64,000 nt of DNA from Defluviitalea raffinosedens (GTDB lineage: Bacteria; Bacillota; Clostridia; Lachnospirales; Defluviitaleaceae). The stretch lies in NCBI RefSeq assembly GCF_016908775.1, contig NZ_JAFBEP010000019.1, forward strand, positions 1 to 64,000, in the 5' to 3' direction. The notes below the pieces were generated by a model. That model did no database searches. It was not told the DNA's origin and worked only from the letters and a program-made list of their open reading frames with translations. This document shows positions 1 through 8,399 of this stretch, one piece after another (the stretch's first letter is position 1; the number at the start of each line of letters is the position of its first letter). Both the position numbers and the translations under genes were made by a program.

Positions 1-40
1 TAGTTTACTTATCGTTTACTTTTATATAATTGGGATTTAA

Positions 41-94
41 CATACCTCCTGTATATTTACAGGTGTGAAATGACTAATACATTTAGGAGGTATG
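41..94 (+). promoter_or_regulatory. Inverted repeat that could mask a ribosome site upstream of a tiny ORF
   Basis: CATACCTCCT (41-50) is a perfect complement of AGGAGGTATG (85-94), which contains a Shine-Dalgarno sequence. A second, overlapping hairpin CCTGTA (48-53) / TACAGG (58-63) would compete with it, so two alternative folds are possible. The reading frames that follow are very short: ATG at 69 (24 codons, beginning MTNTFRRYEFKRLL, which recalls the start of VTC-type polyphosphate polymerases) and ATG at 92 (28 codons). This may be a leader or just the decayed 5' end of a lost gene. Nothing else recognisable lies in 1-174. Confidence 0.3.
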
Positions 95-174
95 AGTTTA
101 AGCGATTACTACATAGAGACAATGGATTTTTCAGAGGAAATTAATAAAGGCATAGCTGGAATCTTTAAAGTGCC

Positions 175-203
175 TTGACAAATCAGAGTTTATTTTTTAA
201 AAT
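175..203 (+). promoter_or_regulatory. Sigma-A promoter for the GH130 gene
   Basis: TTGACA (175-180), a 17-base spacer and TAAAAT (198-203) form a near-consensus housekeeping promoter. Transcription would begin near 210 and run through a leader of about 210 bases into the GH130 gene at 422. Confidence 0.65.
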
Positions 204-271
204 GCTGTTGTAAACATTAGAATATTTACTATCATTTAACAAAACAGAGCTTAGGTAAAGTGTTTAAAAAA

Positions 272-340
272 CCTTTTACTTTTGTGATAAATATTTATAA
301 CGTAAGCCGTTATCAATATTTTATCCTGAAATATAAAAGG
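272..340 (+). promoter_or_regulatory. Structured 5' leader of the GH130 gene
   Basis: The untranslated leader contains a 17-18 bp near-perfect stem (286-302 with 308-325, loop TAAGC at 303-307). It is enclosed by a second short stem, CCTTTTA (272-278) with TAAAAGG (334-340). No T tract follows, so this is not an ordinary terminator. It may stabilise the mRNA or bind a regulator. I could not match it to a known riboswitch class. Confidence 0.35.
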
Positions 341-421
341 ATTTTGAACACTTTTTTCTTTATGGGCAAATGGAATAATGAAAATAAAATGATGTTGCTT
401 ATGTAAAAGGAGTGAAAACTG

Positions 422-1420
422 ATGGCAAGAAGATTTGAAACAAAACTTGTGGGTCCTGACAAGCATTTATACAGGGAGCTTTTTAAAAGAGCTTCCAATA
501 ACCCGATTCTCACAGTAAGGGATTGGCCTTATCCTGCAAACTCAGTTTTTAATCCTGCAGCAACAATGTACAAGGGAAAAGTACTGCTTTTGGCAAGGGT
601 TGAGGACAGGAGAGGCTTTTCCCACCTGACAAAGGCTGTCAGCGATGACGGCATAAGTAATTGGGTTATAGACGAAAAACCCACACTTGAACCTGATCCG
701 GACAGATTCCCTGAAGAAGAATGGGGAATTGAAGATCCGAGGATTACCTGGGTAGAGGAACTCGGAAAGTATGTTATTGTATATACCTCTTACTCTAAGG
801 GTGGTCCTCTGGTATCAATGGCTCTGACAGAGGACTTTGAAAACTTTGAAAAACTTGGACCAATCATGCCGCCAGAAGATAAGGACGCTGCATTGTTTCC
901 AAGAAAAATTAACGGTAAATGGCTGCTGATTCATAGACCTATTCCGGCGCATTCAGTGCCGGGAGCCCATATATGGATTTCAATGTCAGAAGATCTGAAA
1001 TATTGGGGGCAACACCAAATACTCATTAATGCCAGAAAGGGCGGCTGGTGGGATGCAAACAAAGTAGGACTTAATGCTCCACCGCTGGAAACTCCTGAAG
1101 GTTGGCTGATCCTCTATCACGGTGTTAAACAAACTGCTGCCGGAGCTATATACAGACTTGGACTTGCTCTTTTGGACCTGGAAAATCCATTCAGAGTCTT
1201 GAGAAGAAGTGATGAGTGGGTATTTGGACCCTCTGAACTTTATGAAAGAGAAGGGGACGTTGATGATGTAGTATTCCCCTGCGGTTGGGTCCATAACGAA
1301 AAAACAGGAGAGATTAAGATGTACTATGGGGCGGCGGATACATGTATTGCCATGGCAACTACCAATATAAAGGATTTGCTGGAATATATCAAAAGATGCC
1401 CCGAACCTAAAATGAATTAA
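422..1420 (+). CDS. GH130 family glycoside phosphorylase/hydrolase (mannoside-type)
   Basis: 332 aa, cytoplasmic, no signal peptide. It has the five-bladed beta-propeller repeat pattern of GH130, with the conserved GIEDPR motif near residue 105 (the Asp is the family's catalytic acid), ALFPRK near 158, a GGWWD block near 203 and a LYHGVK block near 233. GH130 enzymes usually phosphorolyse beta-mannosides (Man-Glc, beta-1,4- or beta-1,2-manno-oligosaccharides) to mannose 1-phosphate; a minority hydrolyse them. The exact linkage cannot be assigned by eye. The start is ATG 422, preceded by AAAGGAGTG. A GT4 glycosyltransferase and an alpha/alpha-barrel protein that often accompany GH130 genes lie about 9 kb away at 10647-12847 on the other strand, so the three may share a mannoside pathway; that link is an inference. 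Confidence 0.88.
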   Translation: MARRFETKLVGPDKHLYRELFKRASNNPILTVRDWPYPANSVFNPAATMYKGKVLLLARVEDRRGFSHLTKAVSDDGISNWVIDEKPTLEPDPDRFPEEEWGIEDPRITWVEELGKYVIVYTSYSKGGPLVSMALTEDFENFEKLGPIMPPEDKDAALFPRKINGKWLLIHRPIPAHSVPGAHIWISMSEDLKYWGQHQILINARKGGWWDANKVGLNAPPLETPEGWLILYHGVKQTAAGAIYRLGLALLDLENPFRVLRRSDEWVFGPSELYEREGDVDDVVFPCGWVHNEKTGEIKMYYGAADTCIAMATTNIKDLLEYIKRCPEPKMN

Positions 1421-1499
1421 AAAAGACAGACAATGCTATGCGGAAGCTGGTAGCTTTATTACAGGTTGATAAAAAGTGAGCCAAAAAGCCTGCAGAAAA

Positions 1500-1551
1500 A
1501 AGAATCCGAGAATTCTGCTCATTTTGAGTAGTTTCTTCGGATTCTTTTTTG
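1500..1551. terminator. Bidirectional intrinsic terminator
   Basis: AAGAATCCGA (1500-1509) pairs with TCGGATTCTT (1537-1546), followed by a T run and preceded by an A run. It sits between the convergent GH130 and rRNA methyltransferase genes and can serve both. Confidence 0.8.
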
Positions 1552-1581
1552 GTTTAATATAAATAAATGTTGTAACACAGG

Positions 1582-2811
1582 TCATACTATCTGGAAAATA
1601 TAAAATTTAAGATAGTCCGTCTCAGGAACATTCCACAGGATAGGATGGTCTGGCGCTTGTTGACGGGCTTCAATCTGTCTGAGGGATACGGCTGCATCCT
1701 GTGCGGCGCTTGCCAGCATTTTGCGGAACAATTCATCCGTCATGAAGTGGCTGCAGCTGCAGGTAGCGAGATACCCTCCCCGAGGCAGTAGTTTCATGGC
1801 TTTTAAATTGATCTCCTTATATCCTCTGGCAGCAGACTGCACTGTTTTGCGTGATTTGGTGAAGGCAGGAGGATCAAGGATGATAAAGTCATAGTCCTTA
1901 CATTTTTGATCTGCCAGTTTCGTCAGCAGATCAAACACATCTTCACATAGAAAATCCATTTTTCCATCCAATCCATTGCGTACAGCATTTGCTTTTGCCA
2001 TTTCAATGGCTGATTCAGAGATATCTACTGAGGTCACATGCTCTGCTCCACCCAATGCTGCATTAAGACCGAAGGAACCGGTATGGGTAAAGCAGTCCAG
2101 CACCCTCTTGTCTTTGGAAATTCGGGCTACTGCGGCACGGTTATATTTTTGGTCAAGGAAAAAGCCGGTTTTTTGACCGTTTTCTACATCTACCAAATAT
2201 TTTACACTGTTTTCGCATATTTCTGTCACGGCAGATTCCGGTACAGGGATACCATCGGATTGATACCAACCTTTATATTGTGGCAAGCCTTCTTTTGCAC
2301 GCAGGGCAATATCATTGCGCTCATAAATACCGCTGATTGATTCGCCCATTTCAGTAAGTACATCCCATAGAGCCCGGTAAATCATTTCTTTGACAAATTC
2401 CATGCCAAGACTGGTAATTTGTACGGACAGAATACTGCCATAACGGTCCACTGTCAGTCCAGGCATCTGATCGGCTTCACCATGAATCAGGCGGCAACAA
2501 GAAAAGTCTATGCCGGGCATGACGGTTTTTCGGTAACGAACGGCATATTCCACACGGCGGCGCCAAAAGCGAATATCAAATACATCGTTGGCGTTGCGTG
2601 AAATAAGTCGAACGGTAATCTTACTGGCATTATTATAAAAACCCGTACCCATAAAAGCGTTTCCGGCAAATACATCTACCAGTTCGCCATTTTGAGGTAC
2701 GCCTTCCGTTTTTAGAATTTCTTCTCCGTATATCCAAGGATGGCCATTTTGGATGCTGCGTTTTGCCTTGGGGGAGATCATGACTTTTGGATACTGCCGT
2801 TCTTGTTTCAT
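1582..2811 (-). CDS. rlmI: Class I SAM-dependent rRNA (cytosine-C5) methyltransferase, RlmI family
   Basis: 409 aa from the ATG at 2811, which has a GGAAG ribosome site; an in-frame ATG at 2859 lacks one. The N-terminal ~80 residues form a PUA domain (VMISPKAKRSIQNGHPWIYG). A Rossmann methyltransferase follows, with motif I VLDCFTHTGSFG, the acidic motif VTSVDISESAIE and the catalytic-loop motif IILDPPAFTKSR. A cysteine follows in the block CSCSHFM, as in 23S rRNA m5C1962 methyltransferases (RlmI/YccW). Members methylate naked 23S rRNA during ribosome assembly. It is a single-gene unit convergent with GH130 and divergent from the chemoreceptor. The family is secure; the exact nucleotide modified is inferred. 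Confidence 0.88.
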   Translation of the reverse strand: MKQERQYPKVMISPKAKRSIQNGHPWIYGEEILKTEGVPQNGELVDVFAGNAFMGTGFYNNASKITVRLISRNANDVFDIRFWRRRVEYAVRYRKTVMPGIDFSCCRLIHGEADQMPGLTVDRYGSILSVQITSLGMEFVKEMIYRALWDVLTEMGESISGIYERNDIALRAKEGLPQYKGWYQSDGIPVPESAVTEICENSVKYLVDVENGQKTGFFLDQKYNRAAVARISKDKRVLDCFTHTGSFGLNAALGGAEHVTSVDISESAIEMAKANAVRNGLDGKMDFLCEDVFDLLTKLADQKCKDYDFIILDPPAFTKSRKTVQSAARGYKEINLKAMKLLPRGGYLATCSCSHFMTDELFRKMLASAAQDAAVSLRQIEARQQAPDHPILWNVPETDYLKFYIFQIV

Positions 2812-2953
2812 CTGTGTCTTCCTTTCAAAATAGATTGAGTTATGCGTTGATTGTAGCATATTTATCTTTTGCCTTCAACAAGGGGATCACACCACCAGAT
2901 CAGAGTAAAAGGAGTATTAACAGACTTTTCACAATATAATAAAATATATAAAA

Positions 2954-2984
2954 ACAAAATTATTTAATGATTAAATAATTTTGT
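2954..2984. promoter_or_regulatory. 31-bp perfect palindrome between divergent genes
   Basis: ACAAAATTATTTAAT (2954-2968), a single central G, and its exact reverse complement (2970-2984). It lies in the 270-bp divergent intergenic region between the rRNA methyltransferase and the chemoreceptor, about 100 bases before the latter. There is no T tract. It could be an operator or an extruding AT hairpin; no regulator is evident nearby. Confidence 0.45.
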
Positions 2985-3080
2985 TCGTTATATAATATTC
3001 ATTATAATTTATTTAATTATTGAATAATAAGCGAAAGCAACATTACAGCAAATCTACGCATTATGGAAGGGGTTGTGTTC

Positions 3081-4604
3081 ATGAACATTTCACTATTAAA
3101 AAATCAGGAAAAGTACGCAAACACTATATCATTCTATAGTACTCTGTTTGGCAGTATATCTGTCGGATTAGGCTTTTTATTGTTGTTTAATAATCAGTTT
3201 GTTAATATGACCTTACTGACATGTGTTTTAGTTACGATAGCAGCAAGAGTTCTGGAAAAGAAAACGGCTTGGTTTGCTAATATTTCTAAATTTATTTATA
3301 TGATCGTATTTTCTGTAGCTCCTTTTGCGTCTTTTTACTTGCTGGAGACAGCAGGGGCTTTTGGGGTCCCTTCGATTGCTTACTGTTTTACATATATATT
3401 TATCGCGAACATGTACTATAATTCCAAAATAGTTTGGTTATACTCAGGTACTACAATACTGATATATACCCTTGCGATTTTGATCTTTCCAAAGCAGTTT
3501 TTCGAAGGTCCCGGTAAGAGTCCCATTGCTTGGGTAACTTTTGGAACAGCCTTTCTCATTTCTGGGTTAGTTTCTGTTATTTTATCCAAACGATCAAAGA
3601 AAATGATTTTGGATATAGAAAATCAAAAAAATGAAAGCGAAAAGCTTACTCAATTATTGAATCAGTCTATAAATGATGCATTTGTTAACTCTGAAAATCT
3701 ATATAATGTAGCAAAAAATTTAACTGAGGCTATCAGTGGATTTAATGAGTCTTCAGAGCAAACGATGTCATCTATTATTAACATTGCCAAAAGTACTTCT
3801 CTGCAACATGATTTGACGGTAAAATCTTATGATCATGTCAGTAGTATTTCCAATAAGCTGATGAATATTTCTGAAAGTATCTCGACGGTTTCTGGCTATG
3901 CTAAGGATTGTTCAAATCTGACAAGCGAAGGAAATCAGATTATATCTTCTGCTATAGAACAGATAGAATTGATCAACACAAATGCAGTCAGACTTACAAA
4001 TGCAATAAATCTGCTGGCTGAAAAATCTGCTGAAATAGGCCAGATAACGGCCATGATCAGTTCGATTGCACAGCAAACCAATATGCTTTCGGTGAATGCT
4101 TCAATTGAAGCTGCAAAGGCTGGGGAAGTTGGTAAGGGATTTTCTGTTGTAGCATCAGAAATACGCTCATTGGCAGAACAGTCAAAGAATGCTACAGAAA
4201 AAATTAACGCTTTGATACATCAGGTTCAAAGTGAAATTGAGCATACAACGTCCATTACAAATGAAAGCAACCATTCTGTCAGCGAAGGCATTGACATCAT
4301 TAAATCAGCCGGAGAAATCTTTGGAAGGATACATGCATCGGTCAGCGAGATTTCAACTTACTCAAATACTGTTTCTGAAAGTGTTCAGAACATTTATAGC
4401 AATTCTCAGGATGTTGTTTTATCCATCAGCGATATCAAACAGGCTTCTGAAGAAATCTCCCAATTCTCTACGCGTGTGGCAGCTGCTTCAGAACATCAAA
4501 ATGCAAGACTGGGAGATATTCATTCTATTGCTGAAAAACTTTATCATATGTCTTCACAATTAAAGGATTCTATGAACTTGTCATCTTCCAAACAACTAAA
4601 TTAA
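3081..4604 (+). CDS. Methyl-accepting chemotaxis protein with polytopic membrane sensor
   Basis: 507 aa from ATG 3081 (AAGGGG eight bases upstream; the in-frame ATG at 3063 has no site). About six hydrophobic helices fill residues 12-175, with no large extracytoplasmic ligand domain and no clear HAMP. A long coiled-coil MCP signalling domain follows, with the conserved hairpin tip around IAQQTNMLSVNASIEAAKAG and GKGFSVVASEIRSLAE. Such receptors signal through CheW/CheA to the flagellar motor; an input at or within the membrane is implied. It is a stand-alone gene with its own terminator. A paralogue with a similar layout is at 14468. Confidence 0.9.
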   Translation: MNISLLKNQEKYANTISFYSTLFGSISVGLGFLLLFNNQFVNMTLLTCVLVTIAARVLEKKTAWFANISKFIYMIVFSVAPFASFYLLETAGAFGVPSIAYCFTYIFIANMYYNSKIVWLYSGTTILIYTLAILIFPKQFFEGPGKSPIAWVTFGTAFLISGLVSVILSKRSKKMILDIENQKNESEKLTQLLNQSINDAFVNSENLYNVAKNLTEAISGFNESSEQTMSSIINIAKSTSLQHDLTVKSYDHVSSISNKLMNISESISTVSGYAKDCSNLTSEGNQIISSAIEQIELINTNAVRLTNAINLLAEKSAEIGQITAMISSIAQQTNMLSVNASIEAAKAGEVGKGFSVVASEIRSLAEQSKNATEKINALIHQVQSEIEHTTSITNESNHSVSEGIDIIKSAGEIFGRIHASVSEISTYSNTVSESVQNIYSNSQDVVLSISDIKQASEEISQFSTRVAAASEHQNARLGDIHSIAEKLYHMSSQLKDSMNLSSSKQLN

Positions 4605-4610
4605 AAATTT

Positions 4611-4654
4611 AACCCTTCGATAGGTATTATGAGAGCTATCGAAGGGTTTTTTTT
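4611..4654 (+). terminator. Intrinsic terminator of the chemoreceptor gene
   Basis: AACCCTTCGATAG (4611-4623) pairs perfectly with CTATCGAAGGGTT (4636-4648), followed by a run of Ts. Confidence 0.9.
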
Positions 4655-4832
4655 CGAGAAAAGGACAGGCAGAATTTAATTATGCAAAGTTGAAAAAATA
4701 AAAATGCATAAAGATTGAATATATTTTGAAATATTGATAATATTGGTATATAATGCTATTAAATTACTATATGAAAACGGTATGTGCTGCTTTTTATTCT
4801 ATAGATTAAAATTGAATGAAAGGAGCAGAGAT

Positions 4833-5474
4833 ATGCATTATACGAAAATTGATATGGACGACTATTACAGAAAAGATGTATTCAGGCATTTTTCTGAGGA
4901 TTGCAGATGTTCTGTTTCCATCACCAATAAAGTGGATGTTACGGAGTTATATAACTTTTCTAAAAAAACGGGTACTAAATTTTATATCAACTTTTTATAT
5001 ATTCTGGCGAAGGTTCTTAATTCCAGAGACGATTATAAACTGGCATGGCATGAAGGGGAATTGATCGTATATGATAAAATCCATCCAACACAGTACATTT
5101 TTCATGATGACACAGAAACATTCACTATAGCTTATACCGAGTATAATGAAAAATATGATGTGTTTTATAACAATGCTTTAAAAGATCTGTTAAATGCGAA
5201 AGAAACGAGAGAATACGGACTGGATCTGAAAAATCACCCAAATTGGTTTGATGCATCATATATTCCATGGATTTCCTATGAATCATTGCATATAGAATTA
5301 CCTGACGGGCATTTGTATTTTAATCCTATTATTAACTGGGGAAAATTCAAAGAATCAGAGAGCAGGCTTTGGATGCCTGTAACAGTGAGACTTAATCATG
5401 CGGCGGCAGATGGATATTTGGTGGCACTTGTTTATAAATTAATGGAAAAGGAAATTAATTTGTTATGCAAATAA
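4833..5474 (+). CDS. CatA-type chloramphenicol O-acetyltransferase family protein
   Basis: 213 aa from ATG 4833 (GAAAGGAG upstream), the usual length for type A CAT. The start MHYTKIDMDDYYRKDVFRHF matches the family's N-terminus. The acetyl-transfer active-site block is present near the C-terminus as LNHAAADGYL: the catalytic His and the structural Asp-Gly are kept, but the usual HHAVCDG is changed to NHAAADG. CAT acetylates chloramphenicol with acetyl-CoA and acts as a trimer. Chromosomal clostridial homologues of this divergent type are not always resistance enzymes, so the substrate is uncertain. It is monocistronic. No leader-peptide attenuator of the inducible cat type was noticed. Confidence 0.82.
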   Translation: MHYTKIDMDDYYRKDVFRHFSEDCRCSVSITNKVDVTELYNFSKKTGTKFYINFLYILAKVLNSRDDYKLAWHEGELIVYDKIHPTQYIFHDDTETFTIAYTEYNEKYDVFYNNALKDLLNAKETREYGLDLKNHPNWFDASYIPWISYESLHIELPDGHLYFNPIINWGKFKESESRLWMPVTVRLNHAAADGYLVALVYKLMEKEINLLCK

Positions 5475-5594
5475 TTGATTCACATACACATATAGGATGT
5501 TTTGAGAAATGGGATTGCAAACCTAGGTTTTGAGTAAAGAATAAAGAATTTTTAATATAGTGATATTTAGTCACATGATTATGGGAGATAAAAT

Positions 5595-6292
5595 ATGAAA
5601 TATCTAGTGATCAATGGTAGTCCGCATAAGGGGAACACATGGAAAGTGGCAGAATCTTCCATGAAGAATATAAAGAAACTGGATTCGGATTCTACTTTTG
5701 AGGAAATACAATTACTGGATCTAAAGCTTCCTTTTTGCTTAGGATGTAGTAGGTGTTTTAGAAAAGGAGAACAGCATTATTAAAAAATTTCCTTGATCAT
5801 TTAAATTATTTATTACATAGACGCGTTTGGTTTACGAAGAAAGCATTGGTAATAACCACTGTTGGAGGCGTTGGTGGCAATTCCACAATAAATAGTATTT
5901 CAGGAACACTAAAGGGGATGGGATTCAATAAATGTTATGGCTTATCCATTCGTTCTCTCAGTTGGAATTCATACAATATAACATCTGTAGATCAAAAGAA
6001 GATTGATCAGGTATCGTCTAAATTCTGTAAAGATGTTTTATCTGGTAAACTGCACTATCCCAGCACAGATGTTTTGATTCCATACAATCTTTTTCGTGGT
6101 ATGGCATGGAATTATACAAAAGGAAGCGAGTTTGAAACAAAGGATGGAGAGTATTATAGCAATGCGTACAGGAAAAAGTATGTTTATGAGCGAAGCGTTC
6201 CTTTGTTATTTCATCAAAGAGTGATTGGCAGTATTTTTTATTTGATTGGGAAAATAGCATCAAAATATATTGTAGTAACTTATAAAAAATGA
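5595..6292 (+). pseudogene. Flavodoxin-family NAD(P)H-dependent oxidoreductase, internally deleted
   Basis: The N-terminal part (5595-5783) has the flavodoxin-fold start KYLVINGSPHKGNTWKVAES and a Cys motif LGCSRCF. It stops at TAA 5781. The C-terminal part continues in the +2 frame from about 5780 (LKNFLDHLNYLLHRR, then LVITTVGG) to 6292. In intact relatives about 30-40 residues carrying the FMN-binding loop (ADG...SPVY) lie between these two pieces; here they are missing and the frame is broken at 5778-5782. The gene therefore looks dead by deletion rather than by a sequencing slip. A good RBS (GGGAGATAAAAT) still precedes ATG 5595. The 280 bases after it hold only short unsupported frames. 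Confidence 0.8.
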
Positions 6293-6573
6293 ATTCAATT
6301 TTATGGAATGGTATATCTGGAGAACTTCGAAAAATTTTTTTGATCAAAAAGTATCTGACTTATGAATCTTTGAAAGAATATGTAAGAGTGATTTTATGGA
6401 TCACAAGAAAGCAGTTTCATATTAGATGGAAAAGTATACGCCCATTGAATGCAACTATAAAGATGGAAAGTTCTGGCTGTTCTTCGGAAGGAGGGATGTA
6501 ATATTAGAAAACCATGAAAGTCAGTAGCTATTCGATGTTAAAAAACCGGAAAAAACAGAAAGGGGAAAAAGTT

Positions 6574-7010
6574 ATGAATTTAGAAATCAGAAGACTTAAT
6601 GATAATGAAATTCCTGAAGCCTTATCGCTTGTATGGGAGGTTTTTGTCAGTTCGAAGCACCGGACTACTCTCAGGAAGGAATTGATGAATTCAGAAGGAC
6701 AATTGATAGTCCTGAATTTATAGATGAATTGAAGTTTTATGGTGCTTTAGAAAATGATCAGATTGTTGGTGTTCTTGCAATGAGAGCTCCTCAGCATGTT
6801 AGTTTGTTTTTTGTAAAAGAAGGATATCATGGCAGAGGCATAGGGAAAACGCTGTTTAATACAATGAGGCAGGATTATGCATCTCAGAATTTCACTGTGA
6901 ATTCATCGCCTTATGCGGTAGATATATACAGACACCTAGGCTTCATTCCTACTGATACGGAGCAGGTTACAAACGGTATTAGGTACACACCTATGGTATT
7001 TCGCCCATAA
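6574..7010 (+). pseudogene. GNAT family N-acetyltransferase with a frameshift
   Basis: Translation from ATG 6574 (AAAGGGGAAAAAGTT upstream) gives MNLEIRRLNDNEIPEALSLV and then fails. The rest of a normal GNAT continues in another frame from about 6646: CQFEAPDYSQEGIDEF, then the acetyl-CoA loop EGYHGRGIGKTLF and the C-terminal YRHLGF. Restoring one T in the five-T run at 6641-6645 would join both frames into an intact protein of about 146 aa. It may be a real null allele, a phase-variable tract or a base-calling error. Substrate unknown. Confidence 0.82.
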
Positions 7011-7098
7011 TAAGACAGCAAAAGAGACATAAAAGTCCTCTGATGATTTGTTTGCTCTGAAATCATCATTAAGTAAGAATTTTGCCAAAATGACATAT

Positions 7099-7142
7099 AC
7101 CCTTGATATGTACTCATGGAAACATATCGAGGGTGTTTTTTT
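7099..7142 (+). terminator. Intrinsic terminator after the GNAT gene
   Basis: ACCCTTGATATGT (7099-7111) pairs with ACATATCGAGGGT (7122-7134), followed by GTTTTTTT. A second perfect hairpin without a T tail, GATGATTT...AAATCATC, lies just upstream near 7039-7066. Confidence 0.8.
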
Positions 7143-7200
7143 GGCTACTTCGCACATTTATTCATTCCATTACGTTATACATAGTAGAAAGGGGGAGATT

Positions 7201-7662
7201 ATGTCTATAAGCATAGAAGATCAGTATGATCAAATATACAGATACTGTTATTTTAAAGTAAAAAACAAAGAAATAGCAGAAGACTTGACACAAGAAACCT
7301 TTCTTAAATATTTCAAGCAATCATCTTACATTAATAGAGGAAAACCCCTGGCTTATCTTTATACTATAGCCAAAAATCTTTGTATTGATTTTTATAGAAA
7401 AAGCAGTAGAGAGGAAGGACTTAGGGAGGAAATGGGGGAGAGTGATCATATTTCCCAGTTTGAAACTAATTTTGCTATAAAGCAGGCAGTGTCTAAATTA
7501 CCAATCGACTTGCAAGAATTACTTTTACTTCGATTTGCAAATGAGCTAGGTATTAATGAAATAGCAAGTATCATGAAAATTTCGCGTTTTTCAGTTTATC
7601 GGAAGTTAAATAAGGCACTTGGTTTACTTAAGGCCAGTCTAGGAGAGGAGGATTTATTATGA
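7201..7662 (+). CDS. ECF-type RNA polymerase sigma factor
   Basis: 153 aa from ATG 7201 (AAAGGGGGAG upstream). Region 2 is seen at residues 1-65 (EDLTQETFLKYF, PLAYLYTIAKNLCIDFYRK) and region 4 at 95-150 (LPIDLQELLLLRFANELGIN, then the helix-turn-helix EIASIMKISRFSVYRKLNKA). The sigma recruits RNA polymerase to a small regulon. The downstream membrane protein overlaps its stop codon by 4 bases and probably acts as the anti-sigma or sensor. The two ABC genes after that form the likely regulated output. The operon therefore resembles ECF-ABC modules that respond to membrane-active compounds; the inducing signal is not visible. Confidence 0.88.
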   Translation: MSISIEDQYDQIYRYCYFKVKNKEIAEDLTQETFLKYFKQSSYINRGKPLAYLYTIAKNLCIDFYRKSSREEGLREEMGESDHISQFETNFAIKQAVSKLPIDLQELLLLRFANELGINEIASIMKISRFSVYRKLNKALGLLKASLGEEDLL

Positions 7663-8399
7663 GAAATAATTTAAAAGATTTAAAAAGAGAATTAAAAGCA
7701 GCCTTTGAAGCACCAACACCTACAAGAAAAAATGAATTTATAAACCAATTAAATGATCCCAAAGCAAGACAAATAGATTTTTTTATATCTCAGATAGGGT
7801 ATATAAGAAAACGTGTTTGGATTTTATCGTCATTATTATTTTTAGGTACACTTGCAGGATTATATTTTTATAAAGTCTCAACTTCGTTTGTTTGGGTTCT
7901 GTCTTCAGTTTTGCCTTTTATTGCTCTTGTGAGTATAAGTGAAATTGTCAGAAGCATCACATATAACATGGAGGAGCTCGAAATGAGCTGTAAATATAAC
8001 CTTTTGGAGATTAGCCTTGCTCGCTTGGGGATATTAGGAATAACGAATTTTACTGTTTTGATTGGGATTTTACTTGTATTCAATGGTAAAACGGATTTTG
8101 GCTGGATCCGATTAGGAATATACTTGATTACACCATATTTACTCAATTGCTATGGATCATTATTTGCAATTAATCGTTTAAAAAGCAGGGAAGCAATGTA
8201 TATCTGTGGTGGTGTTACAGCACTTGTCTGTATTTTGAGTACTCTGCTTAAAGTAGGAATCAATGATATCTATACTGAAAGGTATTTGCTTTTCTGGGGT
8301 TTAACGTTTATTGTTTTAGCTGTTTTAAGTGCAAAAGAGATTGTGAAACTGATTAGAAGAACGGAGGAACTGGAATGGAACTCGTCATTGACCGCTTAA
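7659..8399 (+). CDS. Polytopic membrane protein, probable anti-sigma/sensor partner
   Basis: 246 aa starting at ATG 7659, with a 4-base ATGA overlap with the sigma factor stop. The N-terminal ~45 residues are charged and cytoplasmic (NNLKDLKRELKAAFEAPTPT). About six hydrophobic segments follow (around 52-70, 76-92, 120-140, 150-170, 178-197 and 208-228). No enzymatic motif is seen. The layout, a short cytosolic head then membrane helices directly behind an ECF sigma gene, fits an anti-sigma factor, but the family was not recognised. It overlaps the ABC ATPase by 25 bases, so the operon is tightly coupled. Confidence 0.75.
   Translation: MRNNLKDLKRELKAAFEAPTPTRKNEFINQLNDPKARQIDFFISQIGYIRKRVWILSSLLFLGTLAGLYFYKVSTSFVWVLSSVLPFIALVSISEIVRSITYNMEELEMSCKYNLLEISLARLGILGITNFTVLIGILLVFNGKTDFGWIRLGIYLITPYLLNCYGSLFAINRLKSREAMYICGGVTALVCILSTLLKVGINDIYTERYLLFWGLTFIVLAVLSAKEIVKLIRRTEELEWNSSLTA

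Noticed and set aside
6289-6527. Short frames after the broken reductase, including one from ATG 6426 reading EKYTPIECNYKDGKFWLFFG
   Set aside because: None has a ribosome site or a match I recognise; a stop directly precedes ATG 6426. It may be further debris, but the support is too weak to call.
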